A stretch of 64,000 bases of DNA from Rhodopseudomonas julia (lineage in GTDB: Bacteria; Pseudomonadota; Alphaproteobacteria; Rhizobiales; Afifellaceae), in the NCBI RefSeq assembly GCF_030813515.1, contig NZ_JAUSUK010000002.1:620001-684000 (forward strand). The letters run 5' to 3'. Positions 9,484 to 18,911 of the stretch are shown here, piece after piece. The translations under genes and the position numbers were made by a program. Position 1 is the stretch's first letter, and each line of letters opens with the position of its first letter. Under the pieces are notes generated by a model. It saw nothing but the letters and a program-made list of their open reading frames with translations. It did no database searches and had not been told where the DNA came from.

Positions 9484-10652
9484 CAGGACGGGCCGCCGCT
9501 TTCGACGCCGCCGATATAGCGGCGATGGGCGCGGCGGGAGAGATTGGTCAGGAGTTCGTAAGAGATGGTGCCGGCATGGCGGGCGACGGCGTCGATATCG
9601 ACATTCGGACCGAAGAGCTCTGCCTTTTGCCCCGGCAGGGCGAGGCCTTCCGGAATGTCGGTGACGTCGACGGAAATGAGATCCATCGAAACCCGCCCGA
9701 GCAGAGGCGCAAGATGTCCGCCGATGGAAACGAGAGCACCTGACGCCGTGTCGGAGGAGCCGGCGGCGCGCAGATAGCCGTCGGCATAACCCGCGGAGAG
9801 GATCGCGATGCGGGTCGTCCGCCGCAGCGTTTCAAGCGCACCATATCCCACCGTCTCGCCGGTATGGCCGGTGCGCACCTGCAGGATGCGTGCGTGCGCG
9901 GTGACCACCGGGTCGGAGATCGCCTCCGGATGCGAGGCGCCGCCATAAAGGGCGATGCCCGGCCGGCAGAGCTCGTGGTGGTAGGCACGACCCATATGGA
10001 TGCCGGCCGAATTGGCGAGCGAGGCCCGTGGCAGGCCGAGCAGTGCCTTGGCATGCGCAAAGCGCTCGCGCTGCTTCTCGTTCAAGGGCTTTTCGGGTTC
10101 GTCGGCGCAGGCGAGATGGCTGATCATGAGATCGATGCCGGGTCCCGGCCCACCGGCCTCGGCAAGGGCCTCGGTGTCCGCGAGCGAGAGGCCGAGGCGG
10201 TTCATGCCGGTATCGACGTGGAGCGCGGCCTTGTCGCGGTCCTGCCATTTGCGCCAGCTCTGAAGTTCGCCGAAATGGCCAAGCACCGGATAAAGGCGGG
10301 CCTCGCGGTAGAGCTCGGCCGCGTCCGCGAAAAAGCCGGCGAGCACATAGATCGCCGTGCTCTCAGAGGGATCCTGGTCTGCCAAAGCCGCGCGCAGAGC
10401 CGCACCTTCCTCGGGAACAGCGACGAAAAAGGTCCGGCAACCGGCTGCAAACAGGGCCGGCCCGGTCATCGCAATGCCCGTGCCATAGGCGTCGGCCTTG
10501 ACAACGCCGGCACATTCGGCCGGCGCGACGCGTTCCTTCAGCCGCCGCCAATTGCCGACGAGGGCGTTCAGATCGATGGTCAGGCAAAGCCCGGCGGCCG
10601 CCTCTTCGCTCACGTTTCCAACCTCACGCAAACTGGAATCATCAAGGCTCAA
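9483..10652 (-). CDS. alr: alanine racemase
   Basis: PLP-dependent racemase that supplies D-alanine for peptidoglycan. The PLP-binding lysine is K52 in VVKADAYGTG. The catalytic tyrosine segment TVGYGALE and the C-terminal beta domain motif ISYELLTNLSRR are both present. The 389-residue length is normal. The start overlaps the dnaB stop by four bases (ATGA), so the gene is translationally coupled to dnaB, and its last base is shared with the radA start. The first 20 residues are a little longer than in many homologues, so the start could be slightly downstream. Confidence 0.95.
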   Translation of the reverse strand: MSLDDSSLREVGNVSEEAAAGLCLTIDLNALVGNWRRLKERVAPAECAGVVKADAYGTGIAMTGPALFAAGCRTFFVAVPEEGAALRAALADQDPSESTAIYVLAGFFADAAELYREARLYPVLGHFGELQSWRKWQDRDKAALHVDTGMNRLGLSLADTEALAEAGGPGPGIDLMISHLACADEPEKPLNEKQRERFAHAKALLGLPRASLANSAGIHMGRAYHHELCRPGIALYGGASHPEAISDPVVTAHARILQVRTGHTGETVGYGALETLRRTTRIAILSAGYADGYLRAAGSSDTASGALVSIGGHLAPLLGRVSMDLISVDVTDIPEGLALPGQKAELFGPNVDIDAVARHAGTISYELLTNLSRRAHRRYIGGVESGGPS

Positions 10653-12136
10653 TCGTAGCGTACCGGAAGCCGCTCTTCATGGGCCAGCGACGAGAAGCGC
10701 GTCACGTCGGCCTCGAAGGCGAGATCGATCGTCCCGGTCGGGCCGTGGCGCTGCTTGCCGACGATGACTTCGGCGCGGCCTGCGACGCCTTCCATCTCCG
10801 CCTGCCATTTGAAGAACTCCTCGGTGCCTTCCTTCGGCTTCTTGTTCTTCAGGTAATATTCCTCGCGGAAGACAAAGATGACGACGTCGGCATCCTGCTC
10901 GATGGAACCCGATTCGCGCAGATCCGAGAGCTGCGGGCGCTTGTCGTCGCGCGCCTCGACCTGACGCGAGAGCTGGGAGAGGGCGAGCACCGGAACGTTG
11001 AGCTCCTTGGCGAGGGCTTTGAGGTTCGTGGTGATCTCGGTGATCTCCTGCACGCGGCTGTCGGAGGAGCGTTTCGAGGAACCCTGGATGAGCTGAAGAT
11101 AGTCGATGACCAGAAAATCGAGACCGCGCTGGCGCTTCAGACGACGGGCGCGGGCCATGAGCTGGCCGATGGAGATGCCGCCGGTCTGGTCGATGTAGAG
11201 CGGCATTTTCTGCATTTCCTGCGCCGCGACGACGATCTTGTCGAATTCTTCCTCGTGAATGTCGCCGCGCCGGATCTTCGATGAGGGGACGGCAGCCTGC
11301 TCGGCGATGATACGGGTGGCGAGCTGTTCCGATGACATTTCCAGCGAGAAGAAGCCGACGATGCCGCCATCGATGGTTTTCATCGTGCCGTCGCCCTGCT
11401 GCTCCCCGCGCCAGGCGCGCGCGACGTTGTAGGCGATGTTGGTGGCAAGCGCCGTTTTGCCCATGCCCGGGCGACCGGCGAGGATGATCAAGTCCGAAGA
11501 CTGCAGACCGCCCATGAGGCGGTCCATGTCGTCGAGACCGGTGGCGATGCCCGACAGGTGGCCGTTTCGCTCGTAGGCGGCGGCGGCCATGTCGATGGCG
11601 GTCTTCAGCGCGTCGCCGAACCCCTGGAAGCCGGTTGCTCCGCGGCCCTTTTCGGCGAGTTCGAAGAGCGATCTTTCGGCATCTTCGATCTGGTGGCGGG
11701 GCGTCATGTCGACCGGCGCGTCATAGGCGACGTTCACCATGTCCTCGCCGATGGTGATCAGCGAACGGCGCAGCGCCAGATCGTAGATCGTGCGGCCGTA
11801 ATCCTGGGCATTGATGATCGTCGCCGCCTCGTAGGCGAGGCGGGAGAGATATTCAGCGATGGTGATCTCGCCGACCCGCTGTTCCTCGTTGAGGAAGCTC
11901 TTGAGCGTTCGCGGATCGGCGATCTTGCCGACACGGATCAGCTGGCGTGCGACTTCGTAAATCCGCTGGTGTAGGGGATCGTAGAAATGAACGGGTTCGA
12001 GGAAATCGGAGACCCGGTCGAGCGCGTCGTTGTTGATCAGGATGGCGCCAAGAAGCGCCTGCTCGACTTCAATATTATGAGGCACCTGGCGAGGCGAAAT
12101 GGATTCGGCATCGCGTAAACGGGCTGCGGCTGTCAT
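10649..12136 (-). CDS. dnaB: replicative DNA helicase DnaB
   Basis: Hexameric helicase that unwinds DNA at the replication fork. The N-terminal DnaB domain (IEVEQALLGAIL) runs to about residue 160. The RecA-like motor carries Walker A GRPGMGKT at 221-228, a Walker B region (LDFLVIDYLQLI), and the conserved SQLSR and R-finger segments. The C-terminal part includes the KQRHGPTG motif. No intein or insertion is seen at 495 residues. It is the first gene of the dnaB-alr-radA run, and its upstream region holds the nested inverted repeats described at 12203-12297. Confidence 0.97.
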   Translation of the reverse strand: MTAAARLRDAESISPRQVPHNIEVEQALLGAILINNDALDRVSDFLEPVHFYDPLHQRIYEVARQLIRVGKIADPRTLKSFLNEEQRVGEITIAEYLSRLAYEAATIINAQDYGRTIYDLALRRSLITIGEDMVNVAYDAPVDMTPRHQIEDAERSLFELAEKGRGATGFQGFGDALKTAIDMAAAAYERNGHLSGIATGLDDMDRLMGGLQSSDLIILAGRPGMGKTALATNIAYNVARAWRGEQQGDGTMKTIDGGIVGFFSLEMSSEQLATRIIAEQAAVPSSKIRRGDIHEEEFDKIVVAAQEMQKMPLYIDQTGGISIGQLMARARRLKRQRGLDFLVIDYLQLIQGSSKRSSDSRVQEITEITTNLKALAKELNVPVLALSQLSRQVEARDDKRPQLSDLRESGSIEQDADVVIFVFREEYYLKNKKPKEGTEEFFKWQAEMEGVAGRAEVIVGKQRHGPTGTIDLAFEADVTRFSSLAHEERLPVRYD

Positions 12137-12202
12137 GGGACCGTCGTTGGTTAATCGCCCCTTACTAGCAGGCCTGCCGGGCGTCGGGGCGAGACGGTGC
12201 AG

Positions 12203-12297
12203 GGTATGAGTCTTTTCCTAGTTGTTCCTCTCGAGGAACCACAAAACACGACTTGAGGCTTGACCGCGATGTTGTGGTCGCAGCGCCGACTCATACC
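12203..12297 (-). ncRNA. possible structured leader RNA upstream of dnaB
   Basis: A perfect 10-bp inverted repeat (GGTATGAGTC at 12203-12212, GACTCATACC at 12288-12297) encloses two smaller pairings. One is a 7-bp hairpin with a two-base loop (GTTCCTC at 12224-12230 with GAGGAAC at 12233-12239). The other is a composite stem (GGC 257-259 with GCC 285-287, and GACC 262-265 with GGTC 276-279, each plus 12000) that stacks directly on the outer stem. Together they would fold as a three-way junction. It lies between the rplI terminator and dnaB, so a dnaB leader RNA is the simplest reading. I do not recognise a known family, and expression is unproven. Confidence 0.35.
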
Positions 12298-12309
12298 GAA
12301 CAAAAGAGC

Positions 12310-12341
12310 AACAAAAAAGGGGCGCCCGCAAGCGCCCCTTT
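12310..12341 (-). terminator. Rho-independent terminator of rpsF-rpsR-rplI
   Basis: A 10-bp stem (AAAGGGGCGC paired with GCGCCCCTTT, loop of six) lies 24 bases after the rplI stop. Read on the minus strand it is followed by a run of six T, the classic intrinsic terminator layout. Confidence 0.85.
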
Positions 12342-12364
12342 CGGAAATCCTCAAAAGAAGGCGA

Positions 12365-12979
12365 TTACTCGCGCTCCTCGTCCTCCGCGTCGACCTCGGT
12401 CGGCTCGAGCTGCAGATCCTCGGGATTCTCGAAGACTTCTTCGAGAGCCGCGGCCTCCGTATCCTCGGTCTCTTCGTCATCGAAGCGATCGCGGCCGGAG
12501 AGATTCTCGCCACGTGCCTGACGCTCGGCCTCATCGGCGTTGCGGGCGACGTTGAGCGTGATCGGAGCCTCGACCTCGGGATGCAGCGAAATCAGGATCG
12601 GATGCAGACCGAGCGTCTTGATCGGACGATCGAGCCAGACCTGGCTGCGCCCGACGGTGAAGCCGTCCTCGCCGAGAATATCGGCGATGTCGCGGGTCGA
12701 GACGGAGCCGTAAAGCTGGCCCGTTTCGCCGGCGGAGCGGATCACGCTGAAGGTCTTGCCGGCGAGCTTTTCGGCCACCGCATCGGCTTCCTTCTTGGCT
12801 TCCAGGTTGCGCGCTTCGAGCTGCGTCTTTTCACGCTCGAAACGGGCCTTGTTGGCCTCGGTGGCGCGCAGAGCCTTGCCTTTGGGCAGGAGGAAGTTGC
12901 GGGCGTAACCGTCGCGCACGCGCACCTCGTCGCCCATCTGGCCGAGCTTGGCAACGCGCTCCAGAAGAATGACTTGCAT
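12365..12979 (-). CDS. rplI: 50S ribosomal protein L9
   Basis: L9 binds 23S rRNA and bridges to a neighbouring ribosome. The N-terminal signature is complete ([19 protein letters not shown], then [13 protein letters not shown]), followed by the long connecting helix and the C-terminal domain. At 204 residues it is longer than the roughly 150 of E. coli L9, because of an acidic C-terminal tail of about 50 residues rich in Glu and Asp, common in alphaproteobacteria. It is the last gene of the rpsF-rpsR-rplI operon and is followed by a strong terminator. Confidence 0.96.
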   Translation of the reverse strand: MQVILLERVAKLGQMGDEVRVRDGYARNFLLPKGKALRATEANKARFEREKTQLEARNLEAKKEADAVAEKLAGKTFSVIRSAGETGQLYGSVSTRDIADILGEDGFTVGRSQVWLDRPIKTLGLHPILISLHPEVEAPITLNVARNADEAERQARGENLSGRDRFDDEETEDTEAAALEEVFENPEDLQLEPTEVDAEDEERE

Positions 12980-13058
12980 TTCTATCTCCTTGCTGTCCCG
13001 CCGGATCTGGCCGGCGGTTAGAGGCGTCAGGCAGACTGACGCCCCAACGGGTTGGATC

Positions 13059-13307
13059 TTACTTCAGGACGTAAGGCAGCAGGCCCAGGAAGCGGGCGCG
13101 CTTGATGGCCTTTGCGAGCTCACGCTGCTTCTTTGCGGAAACGGCGGTGATGCGCGAAGGAACGATCTTGCCACGCTCGGAGACATAACGCTCCAGAAGC
13201 TTGACGTCCTTGTAGTCGATGCGCGGCGCATCCTCTCCCGAGAACGGGCAGGATTTGCGACGACGGTGAAAGGGCCGACGGGTCGGCAGCTGTGCGATAT
13301 CGACCAT
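13059..13307 (-). CDS. rpsR: 30S ribosomal protein S18
   Basis: S18 binds S6 on the platform of the small subunit. The sequence [20 protein letters not shown] is the usual alphaproteobacterial start, followed by [18 protein letters not shown] and the conserved [13 protein letters not shown] end, giving 82 residues. I use ATG 13307, with GGAG 9-13 bases upstream, rather than earlier codons that overlap rpsF and read as a basic/Ala tail. It begins four bases after the rpsF stop. No DUF2232 gene separates it from rplI, unlike in several related genomes. Confidence 0.95.
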   Translation of the reverse strand: MVDIAQLPTRRPFHRRRKSCPFSGEDAPRIDYKDVKLLERYVSERGKIVPSRITAVSAKKQRELAKAIKRARFLGLLPYVLK

Positions 13308-13311
13308 GTGC

Positions 13312-13689
13312 TTATTCTCCATCCTCGCGGCGGCGTTCGCGCTCGCGACGGCGACGCTCATCGCGCTCACGCTTCTGCATCTGCACGGAGGGCTCTTCCT
13401 CGTGCTCGTCGACGCGGATCGTCATGAAGCGGATGATGTCTTCATTGTAGCGCATCTGACGCTCCATCTCGGCCACCACCGGGAAGGGGGCATCGATGTT
13501 CATCAGCGCGAAATACGCCTTGCGGTTCTTTTCGATGCGGTAGGTGAGGGACTTCATGCCCCAGTTCTCCGTCTTACCGACAGAGCCACCACCCTGCTCG
13601 ACGACACCTTTGTAGTGTTCGACGAGCTCATCGACCCGCTGGCCCGACACATCCTGTCGGACCAGGAATACGTGCTCATAAAGTGACAT
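13312..13689 (-). CDS. rpsF: 30S ribosomal protein S6
   Basis: S6 forms a heterodimer with S18 in the 30S platform. The start [15 protein letters not shown], the central [15 protein letters not shown] and the basic C-terminus ([17 protein letters not shown]) are typical of alphaproteobacterial S6 with its charged tail; length is about 125 residues. ATG 13689 is preceded by GGAAAGG at good spacing; an in-frame start five codons earlier is less likely. The leader upstream is long (about 200 nt from the proposed promoter) and is a place where S6:S18 autoregulation could act, as known in many bacteria. Confidence 0.95.
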   Translation of the reverse strand: MSLYEHVFLVRQDVSGQRVDELVEHYKGVVEQGGGSVGKTENWGMKSLTYRIEKNRKAYFALMNIDAPFPVVAEMERQMRYNEDIIRFMTIRVDEHEEEPSVQMQKRERDERRRRERERRREDGE

Positions 13690-13892
13690 AACTGGCCTTT
13701 CCATTCAGCGACCCGCCTGGCGCGGAGCCTCACCGAAGCCTCGGCCGGATCTTTCGAAAAAGCCGGAGAAAGGCTCAAGAGTGCGTCTTCAGGAGCGGAG
13801 ACACCGGGAACCGACCGGTCTTGCCGGTCTCGGCCACCTTTTCGGGCAGCCGTCCCCATTCAGCCCCCGGCCGAAGCCGGTCGCGTCGCTGC

Positions 13893-13920
13893 GTTATAGG
13901 GATTTTTCCTTGCGGTGCAA
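13893..13920 (-). promoter_or_regulatory. sigma70-type promoter for rpsF-rpsR-rplI
   Basis: On the minus strand TTGCAC (13920-13915) is followed after 16 bases by TATAAC (13898-13893), a near-consensus pair. Transcription would start near 13886, leaving a leader of about 195 nt before rpsF. The rest of the 390-base gap between rpsF and the channel gene holds no gene I can support. Confidence 0.6.
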
Positions 13921-14079
13921 GCCTGTGGGTGACCTGCCGGGGACATCTGCGGGGCAAAGAGCTCAATTGCGGGCATTCATGCCCCTTGCCCTTACAGCCG
14001 GCTGCCTCATTCTAGTCCCATCCAACGCCCATGAGGCGGCTTTCCGCCACTCGCCCATGCCCTTTCCGACCGGACACCG

Positions 14080-16866
14080 ATGCTTTTGACCGATCTCTTT
14101 CCCGCGCGTCTCCTGCGCCTTTCCGCCGTCCTGCTTGTGCTTTTCACGCTCGCAGGCCTGGCGCCGAGCAGTGCTGGCGCACAATCCCTGTCGATGCCGA
14201 CCGTGTCTGGCACGTCTGATACGTCTGGCGCTTCGGATACAGCGGGTGAAGGCGAGGGGGAGACGAGCGGTGACAGCGCTCTCCGTGCCAAGCTGCTCGC
14301 CGACATCTTGAAGGACGAGAAGGCGCGCCAGGCCCTCATCGACCAGCTCGAGCAGCTCGCAAACCCGCAGTCGCCAGCGGCAGAGGCTGCCGCGCCGCAG
14401 GAAGAGGAAGACCAGTCGCTTGCCCGGCAGCTCGCCGACGCCACCAAGGGTGCGGCCGAGGCAAGCTACGGGGTGGTCGAGCGCCTGTTTCGCGATCTCA
14501 GAGGGCTTGGGGCTCTCGCCGAGCAGGCGGGCAATCTCGATTGGGGTGCCCTGCAGGTCGCTATTTTGCGTCTCCTCGGAACGATCGCGGTCACTGGTGT
14601 GGGCCTCGTCGTCTTCAGTTACCTCCTGCAGCGGCTCACGCACCTTGTGACGCGACGATTGTCCGGCCCGCACGCGGTCATAAAAAGCGTCTCCTTCGTC
14701 GTTGAGACGCTTGCCGACATTCTTGCCTTGGCGATCGCCTATGCTGTCGGCAGCGGGCTTGCGGTCGGTGTCTTCGGCGATGGCGGGCAGATGCAGATCG
14801 AGCAGTCGCTCTATCTCAACGCCTTTCTCATCGTCGGCGGCGTGCGCGTCTTCCTGCGTGCGATCATCGCCTCGACGCCGGAGACGACCTCTCTCATCCC
14901 CTATCGGGAAGGCATCACCGACTACGCCTATGTCCGGCTGATGGTCGTGGCGGCGCTGCTGATCACCGGCATCGCCTTCCTGGTGCCGGTCGTGAATACC
15001 AGCCTCTCTTTCGTGGCCGGGCGCGGGCTGCGGGTCACCGTCATGCTGGTGGCGGCCTTCCTCGCGCTGACCTCCATGCGGACGCTTGCCGCACGCATCA
15101 AAGAGCAGCGCGGGCCGGACACGCAAGGCATGGGCGGTCAGGTCGTGACCATGTTCGTGCAGCTCTGGCCCTGGATCGGCACGCTTTACGTGCTGGCCGT
15201 TCTCTCGATCGGGATTACCCGGCCTTACCTGCTCGTCTCGTTCGTCGTCGGCGCTTCCGTGCGCACGGCAGTGGCGATCGGAATCGGTGTGGCGCTGGTG
15301 GCGTTGGTGAAACTCGCCCTTCGTCGTGGCGTGCGCCTGCCGCAATGGATGGCGCGCGAAGTGCCGGTTCTGGAGCGGCGGCTCAACACACTGATTCCGG
15401 CGATCCTGAAGATCGTCCGCACGCTCGTGATCGTCGCCGTGATCCTGGCGATCATCGATGCCTGGCAGGTGCTCGACATTTCCGGGTGGATTGCGACCGA
15501 ACGGGGCGCCGATCTCGTCGCGCGGATCATCAGCGCCCTCATCATCGTCGTCGTCACCTATCTTCTCTGGATCGGCATCTCTTCCTGGATCGAGCATCGG
15601 CTGAATTACGGCAAGCAGGGAGCGATGCCGAGCGCGCGTGCGCGCACGATCCTCTCGCTCATGCGCAACGGGCTTTCCATCACGCTCTTCGTGATTGCGG
15701 GCATGCTCGCCTTGTCGCAGCTCGGTGTGAATATCGGACCGCTTCTCGCCGGTGCCGGTGTTCTTGGCCTCGCCGTCGGCTTCGGTTCGCAGAAGCTCGT
15801 TCAGGACGTCATCACGGGCGCCTTCATCCAGTTCGAGAACGCCATCAACGAGGGGGATGTCGTCACGGTCGCCGGTATTTCCGGCGTCGTGGAGAAGCTG
15901 ACGGTGCGCTCGGTCGGTATTCGCGACCTGGCGGGCGTCTATCACATCGTGCCGTTCTCGTCGGTCGATGCCGTCTCCAACTTCATGCGCAAATTCGCCT
16001 ATCACCTCGCCGAGATCGGCGTCGCCTATCGCGAGAATATCAGCGAGGTGAAAGAGGCGATGCGCGAGGCCTTCGATCGTCTCAAGGCGAGCGAATACGG
16101 CACTGACATCATCGATGATTTCGAGATGCACGGCGTGACCGAGCTCGGCGATTCGGCGGTCGTGGTGCGGGCGCGCATCAAGACGCTGCCGGGCAGCCAA
16201 TGGGCGGTCGGTCGTGCCTATACGGAGATCGTCAAAGAGGTCTTCGACGAGCGCGATATCGAGATCCCGTTCCCCCATCGCACACTCTATCTCGGCGTCC
16301 ACAAGGACGGGCGTACCGATACCTTGCCGATTGCGATCGAAGAGCAGGCCCGCCGCAAAGCGATGGAAGAGGTGGGCAAACCGCAGATCGAAGAGACGGC
16401 CATTTCGTCCGACGGCGAGAAGGCGGGCGAGAAGGCGATCGAAAATGCCGGAGAGGGGCAAACAGCGAAAGCCGCCGAGCCCTACAAGGTGCCGACGCAG
16501 GATCTGCCGGCAGAGGAGGGGCAGGCGAAAGCTGCGGCCCTCAAGGCTGCGGCCTTGTCCGGCGGCAAGGTTTCCGAGGGTGAGCCGTTTGCGGACCAGT
16601 TCACGCCGGATCAGGTGCCCGATACCGACGATTCGCGGAAGGCTGCGGCCTCCGTCGATCAGCCGACCGAGGACAAACCGGCAGAGGAGAGGCGAGACGA
16701 CGAGAAGACGTCCGAGAAAACGCCTGCAAGCCGGCGCGCGAACGGTGAGAGCGGGAAGAGCTCGCGCTCGCAAAATCGCAACCGCAGACCGCGCCGCCGG
16801 CGCAAGGACGAGCCGAAGCTGCCCGATCCGAAAAGGGATGCGGAGGACGATTCCGACGAGCAATAA
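14080..16866 (+). CDS. mechanosensitive ion channel, MscS family, large form
   Basis: 928-residue channel predicted to relieve osmotic stress across the inner membrane. A cleavable signal peptide (about residues 1-30, ending SAGAQ) is followed by a periplasmic helical region and about ten to eleven transmembrane helices. The MscS pore and beta domain is clear near residues 545-640 (GAGVLGLAVGFGSQKLVQDVI, then GDVVTVAGISGVVEKLTVRS) with the usual FMRKFAYHLAEIG segment. The last 170 or so residues form a low-complexity Lys/Glu/Ala/Pro tail ending in an Arg-rich then acidic stretch. That tail is unusual and may bind partners or nucleic acid. The gene stands alone between the ribosomal operon and fabD. 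Confidence 0.9.
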   Translation: MLLTDLFPARLLRLSAVLLVLFTLAGLAPSSAGAQSLSMPTVSGTSDTSGASDTAGEGEGETSGDSALRAKLLADILKDEKARQALIDQLEQLANPQSPAAEAAAPQEEEDQSLARQLADATKGAAEASYGVVERLFRDLRGLGALAEQAGNLDWGALQVAILRLLGTIAVTGVGLVVFSYLLQRLTHLVTRRLSGPHAVIKSVSFVVETLADILALAIAYAVGSGLAVGVFGDGGQMQIEQSLYLNAFLIVGGVRVFLRAIIASTPETTSLIPYREGITDYAYVRLMVVAALLITGIAFLVPVVNTSLSFVAGRGLRVTVMLVAAFLALTSMRTLAARIKEQRGPDTQGMGGQVVTMFVQLWPWIGTLYVLAVLSIGITRPYLLVSFVVGASVRTAVAIGIGVALVALVKLALRRGVRLPQWMAREVPVLERRLNTLIPAILKIVRTLVIVAVILAIIDAWQVLDISGWIATERGADLVARIISALIIVVVTYLLWIGISSWIEHRLNYGKQGAMPSARARTILSLMRNGLSITLFVIAGMLALSQLGVNIGPLLAGAGVLGLAVGFGSQKLVQDVITGAFIQFENAINEGDVVTVAGISGVVEKLTVRSVGIRDLAGVYHIVPFSSVDAVSNFMRKFAYHLAEIGVAYRENISEVKEAMREAFDRLKASEYGTDIIDDFEMHGVTELGDSAVVVRARIKTLPGSQWAVGRAYTEIVKEVFDERDIEIPFPHRTLYLGVHKDGRTDTLPIAIEEQARRKAMEEVGKPQIEETAISSDGEKAGEKAIENAGEGQTAKAAEPYKVPTQDLPAEEGQAKAAALKAAALSGGKVSEGEPFADQFTPDQVPDTDDSRKAAASVDQPTEDKPAEERRDDEKTSEKTPASRRANGESGKSSRSQNRNRRPRRRRKDEPKLPDPKRDAEDDSDEQ

Positions 16867-16998
16867 AGGCTGCGACGATGTTCTGGAGGGGCGTGAGCGC
16901 GGGCGTCATGGCGCCTTGACAGTCCACGCGCACCGTGATCACACCCGCTCAACTGACGTAGCGGCCTTTTGGGCGGCGAGAACAAAATAGGAGAAGCC

Positions 16999-17952
16999 AT
17001 GGCCACCGTGTTCGCTTTCCCGGGGCAGGGCAGCCAGGCCGTCGGCATGGGAGCTGCGCTCGCAGACGCTTTTCCGGAAGCGCGCGCGGTTTTTCAGGAG
17101 GTCGACGACGCGCTCGGTGAGGCTCTTTCCAAAACCATTTTCGAGGGGCCGGAAGACGCGCTCACTTTGACGCGCAACGCGCAGCCGGCGCTGATGGCGG
17201 TTTCCATGGCGGCATTGAAGGCGCTGGAAACGAAGGGAATTTCCGTTTCGGCGCATGCCGATTTCGTCGCCGGGCATTCGCTCGGAGAATATTCCGCGCT
17301 TGCGGCGGCCGGCAGCCTTTCGATCGCCGATGCGGCCAGGCTCTTGCGCATTCGCGGCGATTCCATGCAGGCGGCGGTGCCGGTCGGGGAGGGGGCCATG
17401 GCGGCCATCCTCGGTCTCGACATCGAAGCCGTGCGCGAGATCGCCAACGAGGCGGCGCAGGGCGACGTCTGCGAGGCCGCGAACGACAATGCGCCGGGGC
17501 AGGTCGTCGTCTCCGGCACGAAGGCGGCCGTCGAGCGGGCGGCGGAGATCGCCAAGGCAAAGGGCGCAAAGCGCGCCATGCTTCTGCCGGTTTCTGCGCC
17601 CTTCCATTGCGCCTTGATGCAGCCTGCGGCCGAACGTATGGCCGAGGCGCTCGCCCAAACCGAGATTGCGCCGCCCTCGGTGCCGGTCGTGGCGAATGTC
17701 ACGGCGCGCCCGCTGACGGAGGTTTCGGACATTCGTCAACGGCTCGTCGAACAGGTGACGGGCGCCGTCCGCTGGCGCGAATCAGTTGCCTGGATGGGTG
17801 AGAACGGTGTGACGCTTCTGGCCGAGATCGGCGCCGGGCGCGTGCTTTCCGGTCTCGTTCGTCGTATCTCGCCTGGAATCAGCGCGCTTGCCGTCGGCAA
17901 GCCCGAGGAGGTCGAGGCGGCCGTGGCGGCTCTGAAAGCCGCGAAAGAATAG
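16999..17952 (+). CDS. fabD: malonyl-CoA:ACP transacylase FabD
   Basis: FabD loads malonyl groups onto acyl carrier protein for fatty-acid elongation. The N-terminal FPGQGSQ motif (residues 7-13), the catalytic Ser94 in GHSLGEYSA and the active-site His in PFHCALM are present; length is 317. ATG 16999 has AGGAG eight bases upstream and gives the standard start; an upstream in-frame codon has no such signal. It is the first gene of fabD-fabG-acpP-fabF, all on the plus strand. Confidence 0.97.
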   Translation: MATVFAFPGQGSQAVGMGAALADAFPEARAVFQEVDDALGEALSKTIFEGPEDALTLTRNAQPALMAVSMAALKALETKGISVSAHADFVAGHSLGEYSALAAAGSLSIADAARLLRIRGDSMQAAVPVGEGAMAAILGLDIEAVREIANEAAQGDVCEAANDNAPGQVVVSGTKAAVERAAEIAKAKGAKRAMLLPVSAPFHCALMQPAAERMAEALAQTEIAPPSVPVVANVTARPLTEVSDIRQRLVEQVTGAVRWRESVAWMGENGVTLLAEIGAGRVLSGLVRRISPGISALAVGKPEEVEAAVAALKAAKE

Positions 17953-17994
17953 GCGCCGCGAGAGAATAGACAGAGAAAGAAGAGGGGAGAGGGC

Positions 17995-18732
17995 ATGTTC
18001 AGCCTCGAGGGAAAACGCGCGCTCGTCACCGGTGCGAGCGGGGGAATCGGCGGCGCGATCGCGCGTGGGCTTCACGCTCAGGGCGCGACGGTGGCCCTGT
18101 CGGGCACCCGTGAAGAGCCGCTGAACGCGCTTGCCGCCGAGCTCGGCGACCGCGCGCATGTGCTGCTTGCCAATCTCTCAGATTCGGCGGCCGTCGATGC
18201 GCTTATCGGCCAGGCCGAGGCGGCGATGGGCGGGCTCGACATTCTCGTCAACAATGCCGGGCTCACGCGTGACGGCCTTGCCATGCGTATGAAGGATGCC
18301 GACTGGGAGATCGTCCTCAAGGTCAATCTGGAGGCGGCGTTCCGCCTGTCGCGCGCTGCGCTCAAGGGCATGATGCGCCAGAGGGCCGGGCGGATCATCA
18401 ACATCACCTCGGTCGTCGGGGTGACCGGCAATGCCGGGCAGGCGAATTACGCCGCCTCGAAAGCCGGCCTCATCGGCATGTCGAAGGCACTGGCGCAGGA
18501 GGTGGCGAGCCGCGGTATTACCGTGAATTGCATCGCACCCGGATTCATCAGTAGCGCCATGACCGATCAGCTCAATGAGAAGCAGCGCGAAGGAATTATG
18601 TCGAGCATTCCGGCCGGCCGGCTCGGAAGCGGCGAAGACATTGCTGCGGCTGCAGTTTTCCTGGCGAGCCAGGAAGCCGGCTATGTCACGGGGCAGACGC
18701 TGCACGTCAATGGTGGCATGGCCATGATTTGA
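17995..18732 (+). CDS. fabG: 3-oxoacyl-ACP reductase FabG
   Basis: NADPH-dependent SDR enzyme that reduces beta-ketoacyl-ACP. Cofactor motif TGASGGIG at residues 12-19, NNAG at 86-89, and the catalytic Ser139, Tyr152 and Lys156 (NYAASKAG) are in place; the end (GGMAMI) is typical of FabG. At 245 residues it matches the family exactly. It lies 42 bases after fabD with GAGGGGAGAGGGC just before the ATG. Its position between fabD and acpP separates it from the many other SDR paralogues. Confidence 0.96.
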   Translation: MFSLEGKRALVTGASGGIGGAIARGLHAQGATVALSGTREEPLNALAAELGDRAHVLLANLSDSAAVDALIGQAEAAMGGLDILVNNAGLTRDGLAMRMKDADWEIVLKVNLEAAFRLSRAALKGMMRQRAGRIINITSVVGVTGNAGQANYAASKAGLIGMSKALAQEVASRGITVNCIAPGFISSAMTDQLNEKQREGIMSSIPAGRLGSGEDIAAAAVFLASQEAGYVTGQTLHVNGGMAMI

Positions 18733-18911
18733 CGCCAAAGAACCGCACGACCACCGTCTTTCGACTGCTGGTCAAGGCCATAGAAACATGATAACGGACC
18801 GCGCGACCATCCCCGTTCGACCCCTCGACCGCGCGGCAAACCGGGTTTTTCAGGGGATAAGGACTGTTTTTCACGGTCGCACCAGACCAGGCAATCGAGG
18901 AAGCTGAGGCT

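Noticed and set aside
13963-16863. 966-codon open frame on the minus strand opposite the MscS-type channel
   Set aside because: Read as protein it is Arg/His/Asp-rich with no domain, while the plus strand holds a full channel with signal peptide and MscS motifs. Long antisense frames are expected in GC-rich DNA.
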